Shown here one piece after another: positions 12,701 to 24,819 of a stretch of 64,000 bases of DNA (its first letter is position 1; each line of letters starts with the position of its first letter). The stretch is from NCBI GenBank assembly GCA_004009845.1, contig RMBW01000010.1:186001-250000 (forward strand). Reading direction: 5' to 3'. The translations under genes were made by a program, and so were the position numbers. The notes under the pieces were generated by a model. It ran no database searches. It saw only the letters and a list, made by a program, of their open reading frames with translations, and was not told the origin of the DNA. The stretch comes from Davidsoniella eucalypti (lineage: Eukaryota > Ascomycota > Sordariomycetes > Microascales > Ceratocystidaceae).

Positions 12701-13332
12701 AGTAAGTCTAATCTAGTGACTGGCTGTATGTAACAAGACTATAAGAGAGCAATACACTATAAAAGAGGCTGACTTTATCGAGCCGGCAGGCCAAGAAGTC
12801 GTCTGTGCGCCAACAGAAAATACACGGTAAAAAGAAATATAAAAAGAAAAGCCGGGTATTTAACAGTGCATTTATCCTGTCGGCTCCCTTTGGCTGTGCC
12901 GTTGGCGCTGCGTTTTGTTGTATTTAATAGTCGGCATTTTATTGCCTACTGCGCTAATATGTGATGATGATGTGATTCCAAGCCCAAAAATGGTAGTCTT
13001 TGCTGAAGACTAGGATAGACAAGTAAGTAGAACGCCTTTGCAAAGGAATGACGATGTGTCTTTTGTATAACAGAAGCGCACATATTGCAACTTATTACGT
13101 GTCTCGATATAATAGCACACAGAGCACTGGTCTTGATAATTGCCGAGTGCAGCTCACAAATATCATACAATATAGCCGGTGCGATGCTTTTATAGAGAGT
13201 GACGGAGCAACTCAAGTTCGCCCGGCCTTTCTTAGCACTATCGCCATCTTGGCTAAATAGCCACCACTCTCTTTTCCGGTTCTTTTTTTAGTTTGACTCC
13301 ATCCGGTCCGACGTGCATTTACGAGCTCTACA

Positions 13333-13382
13333 ACACCACCAAGACAACACCAAGACGACACCAAGACGACACCAAGACGACA
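13333..13382. repeat. 11-bp tandem repeat (unit GACACCAAGAC)
   Basis: Three good copies plus one degenerate leading copy of the 11-mer lie head to tail, immediately before a GTAAAC. Because 11 is not a multiple of three, expansion would shift any overlapping frame, which argues against coding. Confidence 0.7.
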
Positions 13383-15829
13383 GGTAAACTTCGCCGATTA
13401 CGAGCAGAGACTCTCGCAGCTGATCTCGACACATCCTATCATGATCGTTGCCTAGTCTGGAAGTGCCTGTCTCGAAGACGCCCGTATTGCTGGATCCTCC
13501 GCTTGCTTTCTTCCTGGCCCGTCGTTTTGCTGCGATCATGCGGGGACAAAGAAGAGTTATGTATCGGTACTTGTGTCTCTAGCTCTAGCGCCCAGTGTTG
13601 CAGGTACATTGCCCGTAACTAAGTAGATCTCGCAGCTCTATCAGCTCGAGTTGTAGCTAGATTCACACGAGGCAATATGTGAAACAGCCTATTCTGGTCC
13701 GCCCCTCATGCTAGGGACTGGTTTATTCTTTCATTTTTTCCCTTCGTTCATCCTGCACTGCATGCAGACAGGCGTACATACTTACATGTACATAAAACTG
13801 GTATAACATATAGTACGTCGTAATATTCTTCCACTGCAGTCTAGCCGAGTGCTCCATTCGTCACGGGATATGACGCCAGACAACCTATCAGAAGAACACG
13901 AATATGCAACGGCATGTCGATCGAAAGGGCATAGACAGAAGAGAAAGGGAAAACAAAGATACAAGTCAAGACAGAAGCCAGGTAATAATACACACGCATA
14001 TGTACATCGGGTGGCCACCAAGTGTCCTGTGTTCCAGGCGGTTACGAAGCCATGGCCCGGCAAAATCAATGTTGCAGTGGCCTGTCGGTCTACGTCAACA
14101 GAAGTTAAAAAGCCAACTGACTGGCCGGGAAAGAAAGAGAATAAAAAAAAACAGCGTGGCAGGGAGCTAAGTGACAATACAGGCCTGGCTATCCTTTTTA
14201 TCTTTATTTTTTGAAAGGCGATCTAAGCCCATTAGCTAGGCTTAAGAAACCTCGTGTTTTTCTAGCAGTAGCCATACATGTATCTCTTGTTTGCTTGCAT
14301 ACTTTCTTCTGGTTGCGTTACTGTCTATCTCTTATCCCGCTTAGAAGAACAAGAAAGACGACAAAACACTCTTTGGACTTCTTGCAAGGAGTTTCTAGAA
14401 AGAAAATAAAAGGAAAACCAACTGAAAACAGTGTTTGTCCTTTTATTTGTTTGTGTTGTTATTTTCTCTTCTTTTTGTGCTGCCATGGTTTGTCAGTATA
14501 TTTTGTTTTCTGTGGCTTTATCTCCTCAATATTGTTTCCATACAAAAAAAAGATCATGATTCTGCGTAGTATTGTAGAGCAAGATAAATAAGTCCAAAAA
14601 ACGCCATTGTACACAGTAGAGATACAGTGATCAAGACCCCCTGCTATATTGCTTGTGCTCCAAAGCCAGCCTTTTTTATTTTTATATTTTTTACTCTTTT
14701 AGGGCTCTTCACATACACATATTGTATATGTCATTATATTCTGTATCTTTTTTTTTCTTGCTGCGGCGCGGGAGATAAGCTTCCTTCATGACGTTTCGAT
14801 TCGTATAAAATAAAAACGGAAAACAAAGATAAAAATAAAGGAACCATACGGAGTATTTCTTGTCCTCCCCCTCTTCTTTTCTGTTGTTTGCTCCCTATAT
14901 TTCTGTTATCGCTGTTATGGTGCTACCTACTCAACTACGACTTCTCTTCTTCTCTTCTTTTCTCCGTCTGTCTCCCCTCCTTACTAATACATACATTCTA
15001 TTCTCCCTTGACCAGAGCCTCAGCCATCCCTTCGCAAGATTTCCGCTATGGAGAGAACTATAAATCGTCCAAGGGGCACCGAATTTGTACAATAAGGAAA
15101 CAGAAGTCTGGTAGTAGTTGTACTAGCTAATCTGAAGAAAACAGCAAGCCAAGATACATCTCAAACACAATATCCCACATTCGGACTGCATTTCTCATAT
15201 TCGAACCAGTCTTGGTGCTATCTTGTGCTAATGCATGTCCTTCGAATTGCTAACTTGAACTTAGTCACTGTCTTAATTTCACATTCTAGCTGGAGATTCA
15301 CTTGTTCCGGAAGCCGGGCTGCTTGACTTGCCTCTGTTCTTCTCCTATTCTTTCTATCATATAAGCTGTCTGCTTACATGTACTTGGCAGCCACTCGTGT
15401 CCCGATATTCTGTATCTTACTTCTTACCACTCACTATACAGTACAGTACCGACAAGAAATCCAGGAACCAGCTAAGCCTGCATATGCTTATATGCAGTCC
15501 TTTTCCCCTTCATTTGCCCCATGGCCTGCGAAGTGACGATGGACATTCATTTCTCATGTATAATACACGCCTTCTATAGCATGCCATGATGTTATACTAG
15601 GTCAATAAAGCCACAGCTCTAGTACAATAGTCTGATAGGAGTACAGATCAGCCAAGCCTCTTGCAATAGCCTATTTGTCTAATATTCGCCACCATCTAGT
15701 AATCAAGGGCTAGTCTTTGGAAGTTATCTCGTCTTTTCTAGCTACTGGTCTCCCTATATTGATCAGTTCCAAGCTCTTGTTGTCTTGGTTGATATAGAAT
15801 CTAAATCAACTGTAGTACACAAGTATTGT

Positions 15830-16018
15830 TATATATATATATATATTCTTTACATAGCTTCGTTATCGTCACAGCCAACGAAGCTATTGAGCCAAGACAT
15901 ATCAAGCACACTAAAACTATTCTTTCTTCTTGTCGTTGGCCCACAAGCGTGTCGTCATCATTTGAGTATTTTTGCTTTCGACCTCTCCTCCACAAAGGCA
16001 AAAAAAAAAAAAAAAAAA
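15830..16018. repeat. TA microsatellite and poly(A) tract
   Basis: A TA dinucleotide run at about 15830-15847 and an A run of roughly 20 at about 15999-16018. Simple sequence with no gene context. Confidence 0.6.
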
Positions 16019-19000
16019 GACAACTAGAACTATACAGCATATCCCTTTAGCCCATCGTTCTAGAGTTACAGCACATAAATCTATTTCCAGTGACATCGTC
16101 ACAGATCTCCCTCTTTCAAACTCGAAGGAGTAACAAGCGAAGCAAGGCAGGACAAAATATTAGATAATTTTTTTCTCTCTTCCATCGTATTACTTCTCGA
16201 ATAGCGTTATATCTCGTTTCACTGCCCATATCAAAATCACAATACAACCACCTAATTCTGTTTCCTTTGCCATTAACATATTTACTATTCTTAGCGGCCT
16301 CTAATTCCAACTCTGCATCTCTCGTCTGCTTCTGAAGCCTCACAGCCACACCCATCTTTACCTGCTTTACCTTACTTCAGAGTAGCACTTGCAATGGCCT
16401 AAACATAAACATGCCGCAGCGTTTCAGCTTTGTGTTTCTCCAGTCTATACATTTATACATAGCTGTGTACTATTTAGTTTATTTACTGTTGTCTTATTGT
16501 CTCCATTTGTCTCGTTCGTTTCTTCCTGCTTTTCTTGGGCCTTCCCCTTTCTCCTCTTTCCCCCCCTCCTCTGCTCTACTAGACTTGATCGCTCAACAGA
16601 GTAGAATCGGCTTGTTTCAACCTGTCGGCCCTACGAGATTTTTGTTTGGCACACTAGGCAACCAAAAGCCCACAAGCAATCAGGCAAAGAAAGCTTTAGC
16701 CGCGTTGTGTAGAATTGCAACATGATCATATACATCCTTTGTTACCTGACAGCTTATAAGCAAACACTGCGCAATTTCGCACAATACTTAGAAGCGGGTG
16801 CTGCAAACATAAACAAACCCTGCCGGTCATAGTTCCCAACTTCCCTAATAAACAGGACGAAAGGCCCCCAACATCACAGTGATCATGGACGAAGCAAAAC
16901 AACTAGTAGAAAAGGCAGTAGTCTACTCTCTAGCGGCTTTAATCACTCTAGCAGTGGTTACATCAGTTCGAAAATATTCCGGCAAGCAGAATTTCTCTTA
17001 TCTTGTAAATCCCGTGGGAAATAACTAAAAAGAGCTAATTCAGCTGAGCAAGCATCTTTCACTTTTTTCTTTCACCTTATCCTTCCCCCCGTATTCTTCG
17101 AAATTAGCCAAGCAATCCGATGTCTCTAGTGTTTTTCTTTGCTTCAGTTAAGCGAGCCACTAAAAAAGACACTGACCATAAGGTCTACACAGCTGTAATG
17201 TTGTATATCTCAAAAACACCAGGACCATAATATTCACAATTATGTGGCACACGGGGCTGTATGATATCAGAACAATGAAAAGGACATCTTGGTACAAACA
17301 TGCATTCCCTTTATTATACATTGTATAACTATGCATATGTTTATGGTTCTACTCTCTTCAATCCACACAAATCCCCACAAGGAAATCCAAAATGTATATT
17401 TGCCATGTCCTTGTTTGACCGACCGATTCTTTAGAGCTTGAAGAAGCGAGAATTTGTACTAGACCTAGACATTTTTTCACCGAATCAAGATCAAGCCATA
17501 TACATGATGCCTCTCAGGTAGCTAGCTGCCTTTCGTGTATGGAGAGAAGTAACATGGAATTTGAGTAAACAGTAAGATAAGCTCTTCTGTTTGGCCATTT
17601 TTGTGATCATGTAGTACAAAGTTGGCTGACGCCAATGCGTGACAGAATGAGTAGTTTCCCGACGCCGAAATGTACATACTTGGTACCAAGGTTTTCTAAA
17701 GTACAAAAAAAAAACACAGCAAAAAAAATGCAATGTACATACAGGCATACAATTTTGCATTCCTTGCACTGCTTCTTAGTTGTAATTGCCAGTTTATAAC
17801 CAGACGGCTAAAAAAGATGTCGATCCCGTTAATATCGCCACAGGGCTGGCTTTTCGCCCAGCCAAACGATGGCTCAAACAGCACCGTTGCTGACCCTTAA
17901 TAAGGCCCCTGCATTAAAGCATCATATCTCTATCTTACAGATAGCTGTTATATAGTAGCAGACAAGCCAGAACAAAACAAAACTAAAATATAACAAAAAG
18001 ATACAATTAAGCAAAGGCACGGCATATGTGATGACAGACCAAAGTCCCAAGAAAGCAATAGCTCTACATGCATACATGTATGTACAGATGTATACATCAT
18101 GTCGTTATGTACCTGTGCACTACTACATTCTGTTAATAGGGGGCGGCTCATGTCTTCACATGTTCTGAAACCTTCCGCATGCAGCTGTAAAAAATAAAAA
18201 TAAAAGAATAAAGTTTTTATATATATATATTAAAATACTAGGCCTCCATACAGAACAGAAAAGCAGAAACCGCCAAGACAACAGGCAGTTCTAGTATAAT
18301 TATACGCAGTTTATATATAACTAAGACAGGATGGGGAAAAACACTACAGAGCGCAACACATGCATATGTCATGTATTGCCTCATGCATACTAACGTCCCT
18401 CCAAATTTCAATGAATACCCTTAGCTTTAACAAAATACATATGTACATATAATAATAGTCCTATTTAGAGAGGAAAACACATACATCAACATAGAAATCC
18501 AATATATGTACAACATTCCCCTCTTCTTGTCTCGTCCCCCCCCCCCGCAGTGCTGATAGTCATGCCAACCAACAGTATTGCTTAGCTGCTAGTGCAAGAT
18601 TTACAAACTCTAATATCTTATCTTTGAGCGTCATAGCGAGAGAACCCGTCTAAACATTGCTACTAACATCAGACAAGCCCCATCGTGAAATCTTCTATCC
18701 ATCCATACGGTGGGAGTACATGGCTGTTGGAGCACAGACCACCTCGCTAGACTGCAAGTTCTCTTTTTGCTATTTAGTACTGTCACCCTGGTCTCAGCAT
18801 CTACTTGAAGACGTTCAACATGGGTATATATATGATCGTCGCTATCCATATCACCTTTGTCGTCATGAGCGATTTATCTTGTCAAGGCAACGACGGATTT
18901 TGTCTTCAAAATGATTTGACAGTACATTACTAACTATACATTTTGTACTATAGATAACAAGATGTCTACACCATGCTCAACAACCCAGCTATGGAAAGGC

Positions 19001-19136
19001 ATATGGAACCCTAAAGGTGTTGTGTTTTTCACACCTTTAAAGATGAAGAAAGAAGGAAAGTCTAGTTATTCCATAGAGAACTTCCAAACAACATTGTATT
19101 CGTTTATGTAAATATGAAGCATTTCCGATGATTTTT

Positions 19137-20774
19137 TTAATATTGAATTTTCCTGCTACTCAAGGTGCTAATAGTACTTTCGTGGGCCTCTAGAATCGGG
19201 CTATAGAGCTGGTAAAGGTTGCCTTCAGCAGTTCCAAGTACGAGATTTTCTACATACCCGGACAAGACTGACTTAATTATTAAACATAAAGGCTTTACAT
19301 ATCCCAATGACTCCGGGAACTGATCCACCCAAATTCATATCTCCCCTCTTGACTGGGAACGGTGCGACGTTCCGAACATACGGAAGCTTTGAGTGTGTCT
19401 AGCAGAGGATTTGGGATATCTGTCCGACAACCAATTCGGCGTCGTATAATCTCAGTAAATTCAGGTAGACGTTGAATATAATCAAGTCAAGTTTGACCCT
19501 AACAATGTGATCTAGGCTTCCAACCTCCCAGATGCGAAGAATATTCTTCTGGTCCTTCTGGTCCTCCTGTATCTTAGCTAGATCGAGATCAATGAGCATA
19601 CCACTGAAGCCATCTGCAGTCTTAGGGTCTGTGATGACGATGTTGTTTGTTGAAATATCCCGGTGAAGAATTCTGCCTGTCATGTAAAGAGACTTGTGAG
19701 CTTTTATAGCATCTCTCATTGCTTCAAGTAACTCCCTCACTGTCCGGAAGCTTTTGAGGGGACGACTAGCAGGGGAAACAACAATGCAGTAGTAGATCCT
19801 ATTGTCCCAAGAGACCTCAGTAGCAGACTGTCTTGCAATCTGTTCACCGAGTGTGATTCTTGAGCCGTAGATCGATATGACGATGTCCATCCCTCCATTG
19901 AATGAATGTGTCCAGTCCCATTGTGTCCAAACCTAAGTATAGGCTGGTCACCAATGATGCTTCTCACATGGCGTGCCAGTTAAAGAAAATCTTCCTTGAA
20001 TCTGCCCATAACATAAGATTGTTTGTGCTCGCCAATAACGAGAGCATTGTTATGGAAGGAGGGGTTGCCTGCCGTTGTGCTTTTCTAAAAGAACATGTCC
20101 ATTTGACCTTTTCGGCCTTGGAACTGGCTGGCTGGCTGTCTGGGTGGTATGTAGCTTGTGTGGTGCATTATCGAAGGTATCCTTTCGTAGTGAGCTTCCA
20201 TCATATGTTGCCATCACGTCCTACAACATCTTCTTATGCTCATCGGTCCAGGTTTCAAGGTTGAAGAATTTGTCAAAGAAGCCACCAACACCACGAAAAG
20301 TACAGTGCTTTGTCTCAAGGAAGATATCCCTCTTGACAATGTGGCCCGTTTCGCTATCGGCAAGTTGATTGGAGCTAGCTTTCATAGGCGTCCCCTAGAA
20401 ATTTCTGGGAAGGCCAGACTGTTTTGGTGTCGATGGGTTCATAGGTGTCGATGGGAAGGGTGGGCGAGAGTAGGACGCGGGGGTGTTGATGGTTTGGGAC
20501 TATCGATGAGGTCAAAGACTATAGCCCAAACTTCTTTGTCGGGGGCTTGGTCAATGACGCGAAAGAGGCCTGGATTTGTCAAGTTTGACATCACCATTCA
20601 TCAAGCCTAGCATCGTGGACATCAGACCTTTTGTGGCACTACATGTAGGCTTTCGTCCGGCGAGTGATGTGGTCAAATATTCCACAAAACCAGGAATGTA
20701 TTCCCGGATCTCATTGGTGGAGTCAAGCAGCTGAGTCTATCTAGAGCAAGAATGTTATTATCGAGAGGGTTCAT
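19137..20774 (-). pseudogene. FunK1-family (fungal-type) protein kinase pseudogene
   Basis: Minus-strand fragments in all three frames line up in the order of a FunK1 kinase. From 5' to 3': PDKEVWAIVFDLI (about 20550); CTFRGVGGFFDKFFNLETWT (about 20260); GEHKQSYVMGRFKEDF with LARHVRSIIGDQP (about 20020-19940); the catalytic HRDISTNNIVITDPK and MLIDLDLAK (about 19660-19570); and a C-terminal VKPLCLIIKSVLSGY ending YSPILEA (about 19300-19190). The frame is broken repeatedly. In-frame stops are at 20395-20397, 20221-20223 and 19980-19982, with several frameshifts; introns alone cannot explain this. The middle and last stops look like Gln codons changed CAR to TAR. Known FunK1 genes are a large, often repeat-associated fungal family, so RIP-type decay is plausible. 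No intact copy is in the window. Confidence 0.85.
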
Positions 20775-22083
20775 CAAAGTGATATTGAGTGCTGCTTGTG
20801 TGAGAGGGACTCAAATGAAGTTGGAAGGGAAAATATAAACGAACCTCTTGGTAAACAAGTAGTTTTTTTTTGGTAGTGAGATGTAAGGAGGATGAGTCCA
20901 TGTGGTGATGATTGAAAGTATGTTGTTCGCTAATATGGAGGTTGAGAAATTGTTGTTTACTCTCTCGACTAGTACTAGTTTAGGAAAGAAAGGAATGATA
21001 TAATGCATAACATGCTGTGGGTCCGCGGAGGGGAGGCACGAAAAAACAATACCATGTTTGATAACATCATAAAACAACAAATGAAAACCAATTTAGTCAA
21101 TTCGTAGTACATGTACGTGCTGTGTAGCAATCACCGATATTAAGAAGGGCATCTATCCGTTCAACCAGACCCCGGTAGTATGTACTGAGAAATATGTAAG
21201 AAACCATAGCTACCACATCTAATTGTGACAACTTGACAAATATGTAGATACAACTATATATCGTTATAAAGAGTAAAGTATGACTAGTTATGGCCATTTA
21301 TGGGGACTACAACAGTCAGTTACATATAGATATATAATGTTATCTAAATGCTGCTGTCAAAGCACATACATATCTGACGGTTGTAACTACCTTGTAGCGA
21401 ATGTAACGTCAGTCACTTATCCTTCCTAATCGAGCTGATATGGCAGTTTTCTAGGTTTTCGTTTTTGTAATTACAATCACAACCGTTCACACTCTAGAAC
21501 GATAAAACTAGTAATTCAATATAGTCACCTGTGTATGTTAGATTCTCTATAGCGGGTGGTCTACCAAGTGCTATTACATATCATATATCTAACTAAACAT
21601 GAGGGCATACACATTAGAAAGAATGTAAGTAGAATAAGTGGGTAGCCTTCTATAATAACCCTAATAGTGTACATTTGTTTCGCAAAGCATAAGGGTTGCG
21701 GAACAAATTACAACTAAATTAGACATAGTGTGTTGCTATTACCGCATACTTATGCATATTTGTGTATAAGGAAGACCAGAAATAGTTGCAAAGCAGATCT
21801 ATCTAGACGAAATCTTGGTTGACTTATCAAGATACAAAATATATACAAGTACTCAATGGATAGTTGCTCCCTATACGAACAAGGGGCTAAGTTTGTTTGC
21901 GTTAGCATCGTCATCGCTCAGGCTTTTTTTGCATGGCGGGTGAAAAAGTAGCCTTGTAGCCTGTTTTCCATCATCAAGTATGTCCTAGCAGCGCCTTTTG
22001 CTTTGGCCATTCCGTTCTATTTCTAGCCAATCTCCCTTATATATCTTATTTATTCAGCGAACCCGTCATAAGTCTTGCCTATC
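20775..22083. other. AT-rich spacer between the FunK1 relic and the phosphodiesterase
   Basis: No gene is seen. Sequence is AT-rich up to about 22,000, then changes sharply to the GC-rich coding region. A TATA-like stretch (ttatatatctta) at about 22037-22048, some 40 bp before the ATG, may be promoter sequence. Confidence 0.4.
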
Positions 22084-23304
22084 ATGCGGCCAGAGACCTC
22101 AGAGCCTTGGAGCGTCAGCCGAGGTAAGCAAAGCCATCGCCAAAGCTATCAAGACCGACGCGGCAAGCGGCTTACGTCGCCGGCGGGTGCGCCGCTTCTC
22201 CCGATTAGCAACAACCATGACGCTCCTTCCGGGCCCCCAGTTTTGCCACGAGTAGTATCGCGATGGACGGCAGTGCTCTTCATCGGCATGTCGTTTGTGA
22301 CACTCAGCAGCGTCCTCCATAGCATGATGTCGCTAGTACCATGCGCCGAGACGTCTAAGACGCGCTGTTACCGCGGCTATGATAGTGACTGGTCGTTTGA
22401 TGCCGACCGCGCTGCCGCTGATGCATCACGTGCTACATGGATGGCCACACTACCCGACACCACGAACATCTCCAGCATCTCGATTCCCGGCACGCACGAC
22501 ACCATGACTTTCGCCATCGATAGTGAGCAGCTACAGTGCCAGAACCACAATCTGTCGACCCAGTTGCGCGCCGGCGTGCGCTACATCGATGCCCGAACGC
22601 GGCTGCGTGGCGACGAGCTAGCTATATACCACGCCTTCCAGGCTACTGGCCACACACTTGCAGAAGTCTTTCGCACGCTGTTCGGTTTCCTCGATGCTCA
22701 CCCATCCGAGATGCTGCTGGTTCGGCTCAAAGAGGAGGGCCCGCGCATCGGTAATGGCACGTTGGCGGACTTTGAAGAGGCCTTCCAGTCCATGCAGCGC
22801 CATGCTAGCGACGCCGACCTATCCTGGGGCTTCACCCAGCACCTGTACGTACCCAAACCGCTGGAGCCCTTGCCCTCGCTCGGAAAGCTGCGCGGTAAGA
22901 TCCTGTTGCTACAGGAGTTCCACGCCAAGAAGGAATACGGCGTGCGCTGGAAGTCGCCGATGATCACGCTCGAGGACCTGTGGATCATCCCGTCCATGGA
23001 TCATCTGGACATGAAATGGAACGCCATCCGCAATGCCCTGACTCTGGCTGCTACCGCTCCGTTAGACAACGCCGCCCTGTATCTGTCCCATATGAGTGCC
23101 TCCGTTGGCGTACTGCCTATCCAGGCGGCTGCGGGAGCTCGTGATGGCTCGGTTGTTGGTATGAACGACCGCACGGGAATCTGGCTTGAGAGCCAATCAA
23201 AAGCTCGCCGTGGCGTTGTTATTGCTGATTTTCCGGGTCAGCCACTTCTGGATGCCATAATTGGACAGAATGAGCCTCTCAAGGCTAAAACAGGCGGTAG
23301 CTGA
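22084..23304 (+). CDS. PI-PLC X-domain (bacterial-type) phosphodiesterase, membrane-anchored or secreted
   Basis: Single exon, 406 residues from the first in-frame ATG. A positively charged, disordered N-terminus is followed by a hydrophobic signal-anchor (about residues 61-85, WTAVLFIGMSFVTLSSVLH). The rest matches the PLC-like phosphodiesterase fold of phosphatidylinositol-specific phospholipase C. Catalytic-type residues are present: His138 in IPGTHDTM, Arg171 in DARTRL and His183 in IYHAFQ, followed by the HPSEMLLVRLKEEG strand. Such enzymes cleave phosphatidylinositol or GPI-type lipids without calcium. The substrate here is not known. The gene is visibly far more GC-rich than its AT-rich flanks. 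That could reflect foreign origin, or simply selection on coding sequence in an AT-rich spacer. A lone transposon end lies 55 bp past the stop. Confidence 0.85.
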   Translation: MRPETSEPWSVSRGKQSHRQSYQDRRGKRLTSPAGAPLLPISNNHDAPSGPPVLPRVVSRWTAVLFIGMSFVTLSSVLHSMMSLVPCAETSKTRCYRGYDSDWSFDADRAAADASRATWMATLPDTTNISSISIPGTHDTMTFAIDSEQLQCQNHNLSTQLRAGVRYIDARTRLRGDELAIYHAFQATGHTLAEVFRTLFGFLDAHPSEMLLVRLKEEGPRIGNGTLADFEEAFQSMQRHASDADLSWGFTQHLYVPKPLEPLPSLGKLRGKILLLQEFHAKKEYGVRWKSPMITLEDLWIIPSMDHLDMKWNAIRNALTLAATAPLDNAALYLSHMSASVGVLPIQAAAGARDGSVVGMNDRTGIWLESQSKARRGVVIADFPGQPLLDAIIGQNEPLKAKTGGS

Positions 23305-24819
23305 CGTTTGCTCTGAAACTCGGTTGCAATCTTTTGTTATTTATACGCCATATGCAATAAGTGGTGAAGTACGTTATCCTACTTGTTGAAATTAGAAATA
23401 TAACATAGAGAGAAAACACAAACTAAACTCATGAATGTACAAATTACCAATATCAAACCAACTTCCAAGTACACCATAATATCATTCGGTATTCAACAAC
23501 CCTACGAGGGTTGCATTGCAATACTGCTTCCTAGTACTGAATTATCAACCTCTATAGCCAGACCGTGATCGGATTCCATTAACTAGTATATATATAGCAC
23601 CATAATTAGATATCTTTCATCAGAAAATTATTAAATTGAAAATCAAAAGTGTAGGCGATATATCTATTACTCCACCAAACATTTATTTCTATCTTCATAT
23701 TTTTATTTTTTGAATAGATATCTAGTGAGATTAAGCTTGCGTTACCATTTGGTTGATTTTAGCAAAGCACAAAACGAGGAATTTGTGCTACTATGCTTGT
23801 ACTAGGAATTGTTCGCCAATAACTTGCGTTGTCTAGTATCAAGGCTGGACATCAAATCTAGTAAAGCCCTCGGATTGCAGTGTACAGCAAATGAGCGGCG
23901 ATAAGTACGCCCTGAGCCTACCGAAAAACCTCAAGTAAACGTGCGTTATAGTATAGTTCATAGACCGCAGTGTCAATATTGTTTTTGAAAGAATAAACAT
24001 GAAATTCACAAGTATGTATATAACTTCTGGATGTTGAATGTATATAAGCTATAGTAACGAACGGAAAATATAGAAGGCATATATATATACAATCTTACTA
24101 GTTCATAGAGTAGCCATGTGTAGGCTATGGCTAATGCTGTTCCTGGTGTAACTATTCCAGAGGGCTAGCTAGATCAAGTCTTCGTGAACTATCAAGATAA
24201 AGGGAGAATGCTCCCTTCGTACATGCTGGTTAGAGGAGCAAAAAAAAAACAAAGAATTGAGACTAGTAAATGTATGTGAGAGCATATGAAGACTAAATAA
24301 ATACTATAAAAGAGAAGTGAAAGATGAGAAGTGTAGCTCTCGACTAGATAATGACCCAAGTTGACAGACAATAGGTAGAAAAGAAAAAAAAAAAGAGAGA
24401 AATAGATAAATCTGCAAGTGTATCCTGAACGCCAGATGGGATTTTCTCTCCCATTTAATGAACGACCGAAAAAAAGAACCCCCCCCCCAAAAAAACAACA
24501 ACAAGATGAGATAATGAAAACCAATAAAGCAAATACCAGAGACTAGTGTGTTATAAATAAAACAACAAATGGTCAAGTCTCTATCCCTCCAAATCCGGCC
24601 CCGACCCGATATCCAAGTTTCCAAGTCCATGCGCCAGCCCGTCGTCCAAAATCCTACATACATACATCCAAGCCTCGTATATTCTTCCCCGTGACTCTCC
24701 TTGCCACGATATATCGGCAAATGCGAAGGAGATAAAGAAGAAGAAGAGAGAAACAAAGGAAAAAAGGAAAATAAGCAAAAATAAACCAAGGTCGGGCGAA
24801 TATGCCAGTCAACCTTGTC
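23305..24819. other. AT-rich spacer between convergent genes
   Basis: No gene is seen. It contains the solo pogo-type terminus at 23359-23376, a small hairpin at 23497-23513 (CAACCCT/AGGGTTG) and a C10 tract near 24479-24488, the last probably in the 3' UTR of the minus-strand kelch gene. The Phe/Ser-rich minus-strand ORFs at 24192-24851 look like 3' UTR artefacts. Confidence 0.45.
23359..23376. mobile_element. Solo terminus of the 29.8-kb pogo/Fot1-type element
   Basis: The 18 bases aagtggtgaagtacgtta are identical to the right terminal inverted repeat plus TA of the element at 29814-30888. Eighteen identical bases ending at the TA are very unlikely by chance in this window. The matching left end was not found upstream. 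By orientation the element body would lie leftward, towards the phosphodiesterase gene, so this is a relic of a largely lost or strongly diverged copy. Confidence 0.55.

Larger units (their letters stand above)
9739..19136. other. Gene desert of about 9.4 kb upstream of the WSC gene
   Basis: I find no ORF with recognisable domains or convincing spliced structure on either strand. Short ORFs such as 11893-12120, 13293-13622, 13849-14214 and 14211-14591 look like chance openings. The region holds low-complexity tracts: an 11-bp tandem repeat (13333-13382), a TA microsatellite (15830-15847), an A run (about 15999-16018), a C11 run (18536-18546) and ATGTACAT-type palindromes near 13780 and 18070. 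The part nearest 9.7 kb is presumably the WSC promoter and leader. The rest may be eroded repeats. Confidence 0.45.

Noticed and set aside
13333..13382. Possible CRISPR-like array
   Set aside because: Short head-to-tail 11-mers without spacers, in a eukaryotic sequence; a simple tandem repeat.
13293..13622. 109-codon ORF spanning the 11-bp tandem repeat
   Set aside because: The repeat unit is not a multiple of three and the peptide shows no conserved features.
20236..20610. Plus-strand 124-codon ORF
   Set aside because: It is the antisense of the FunK1 pseudogene.
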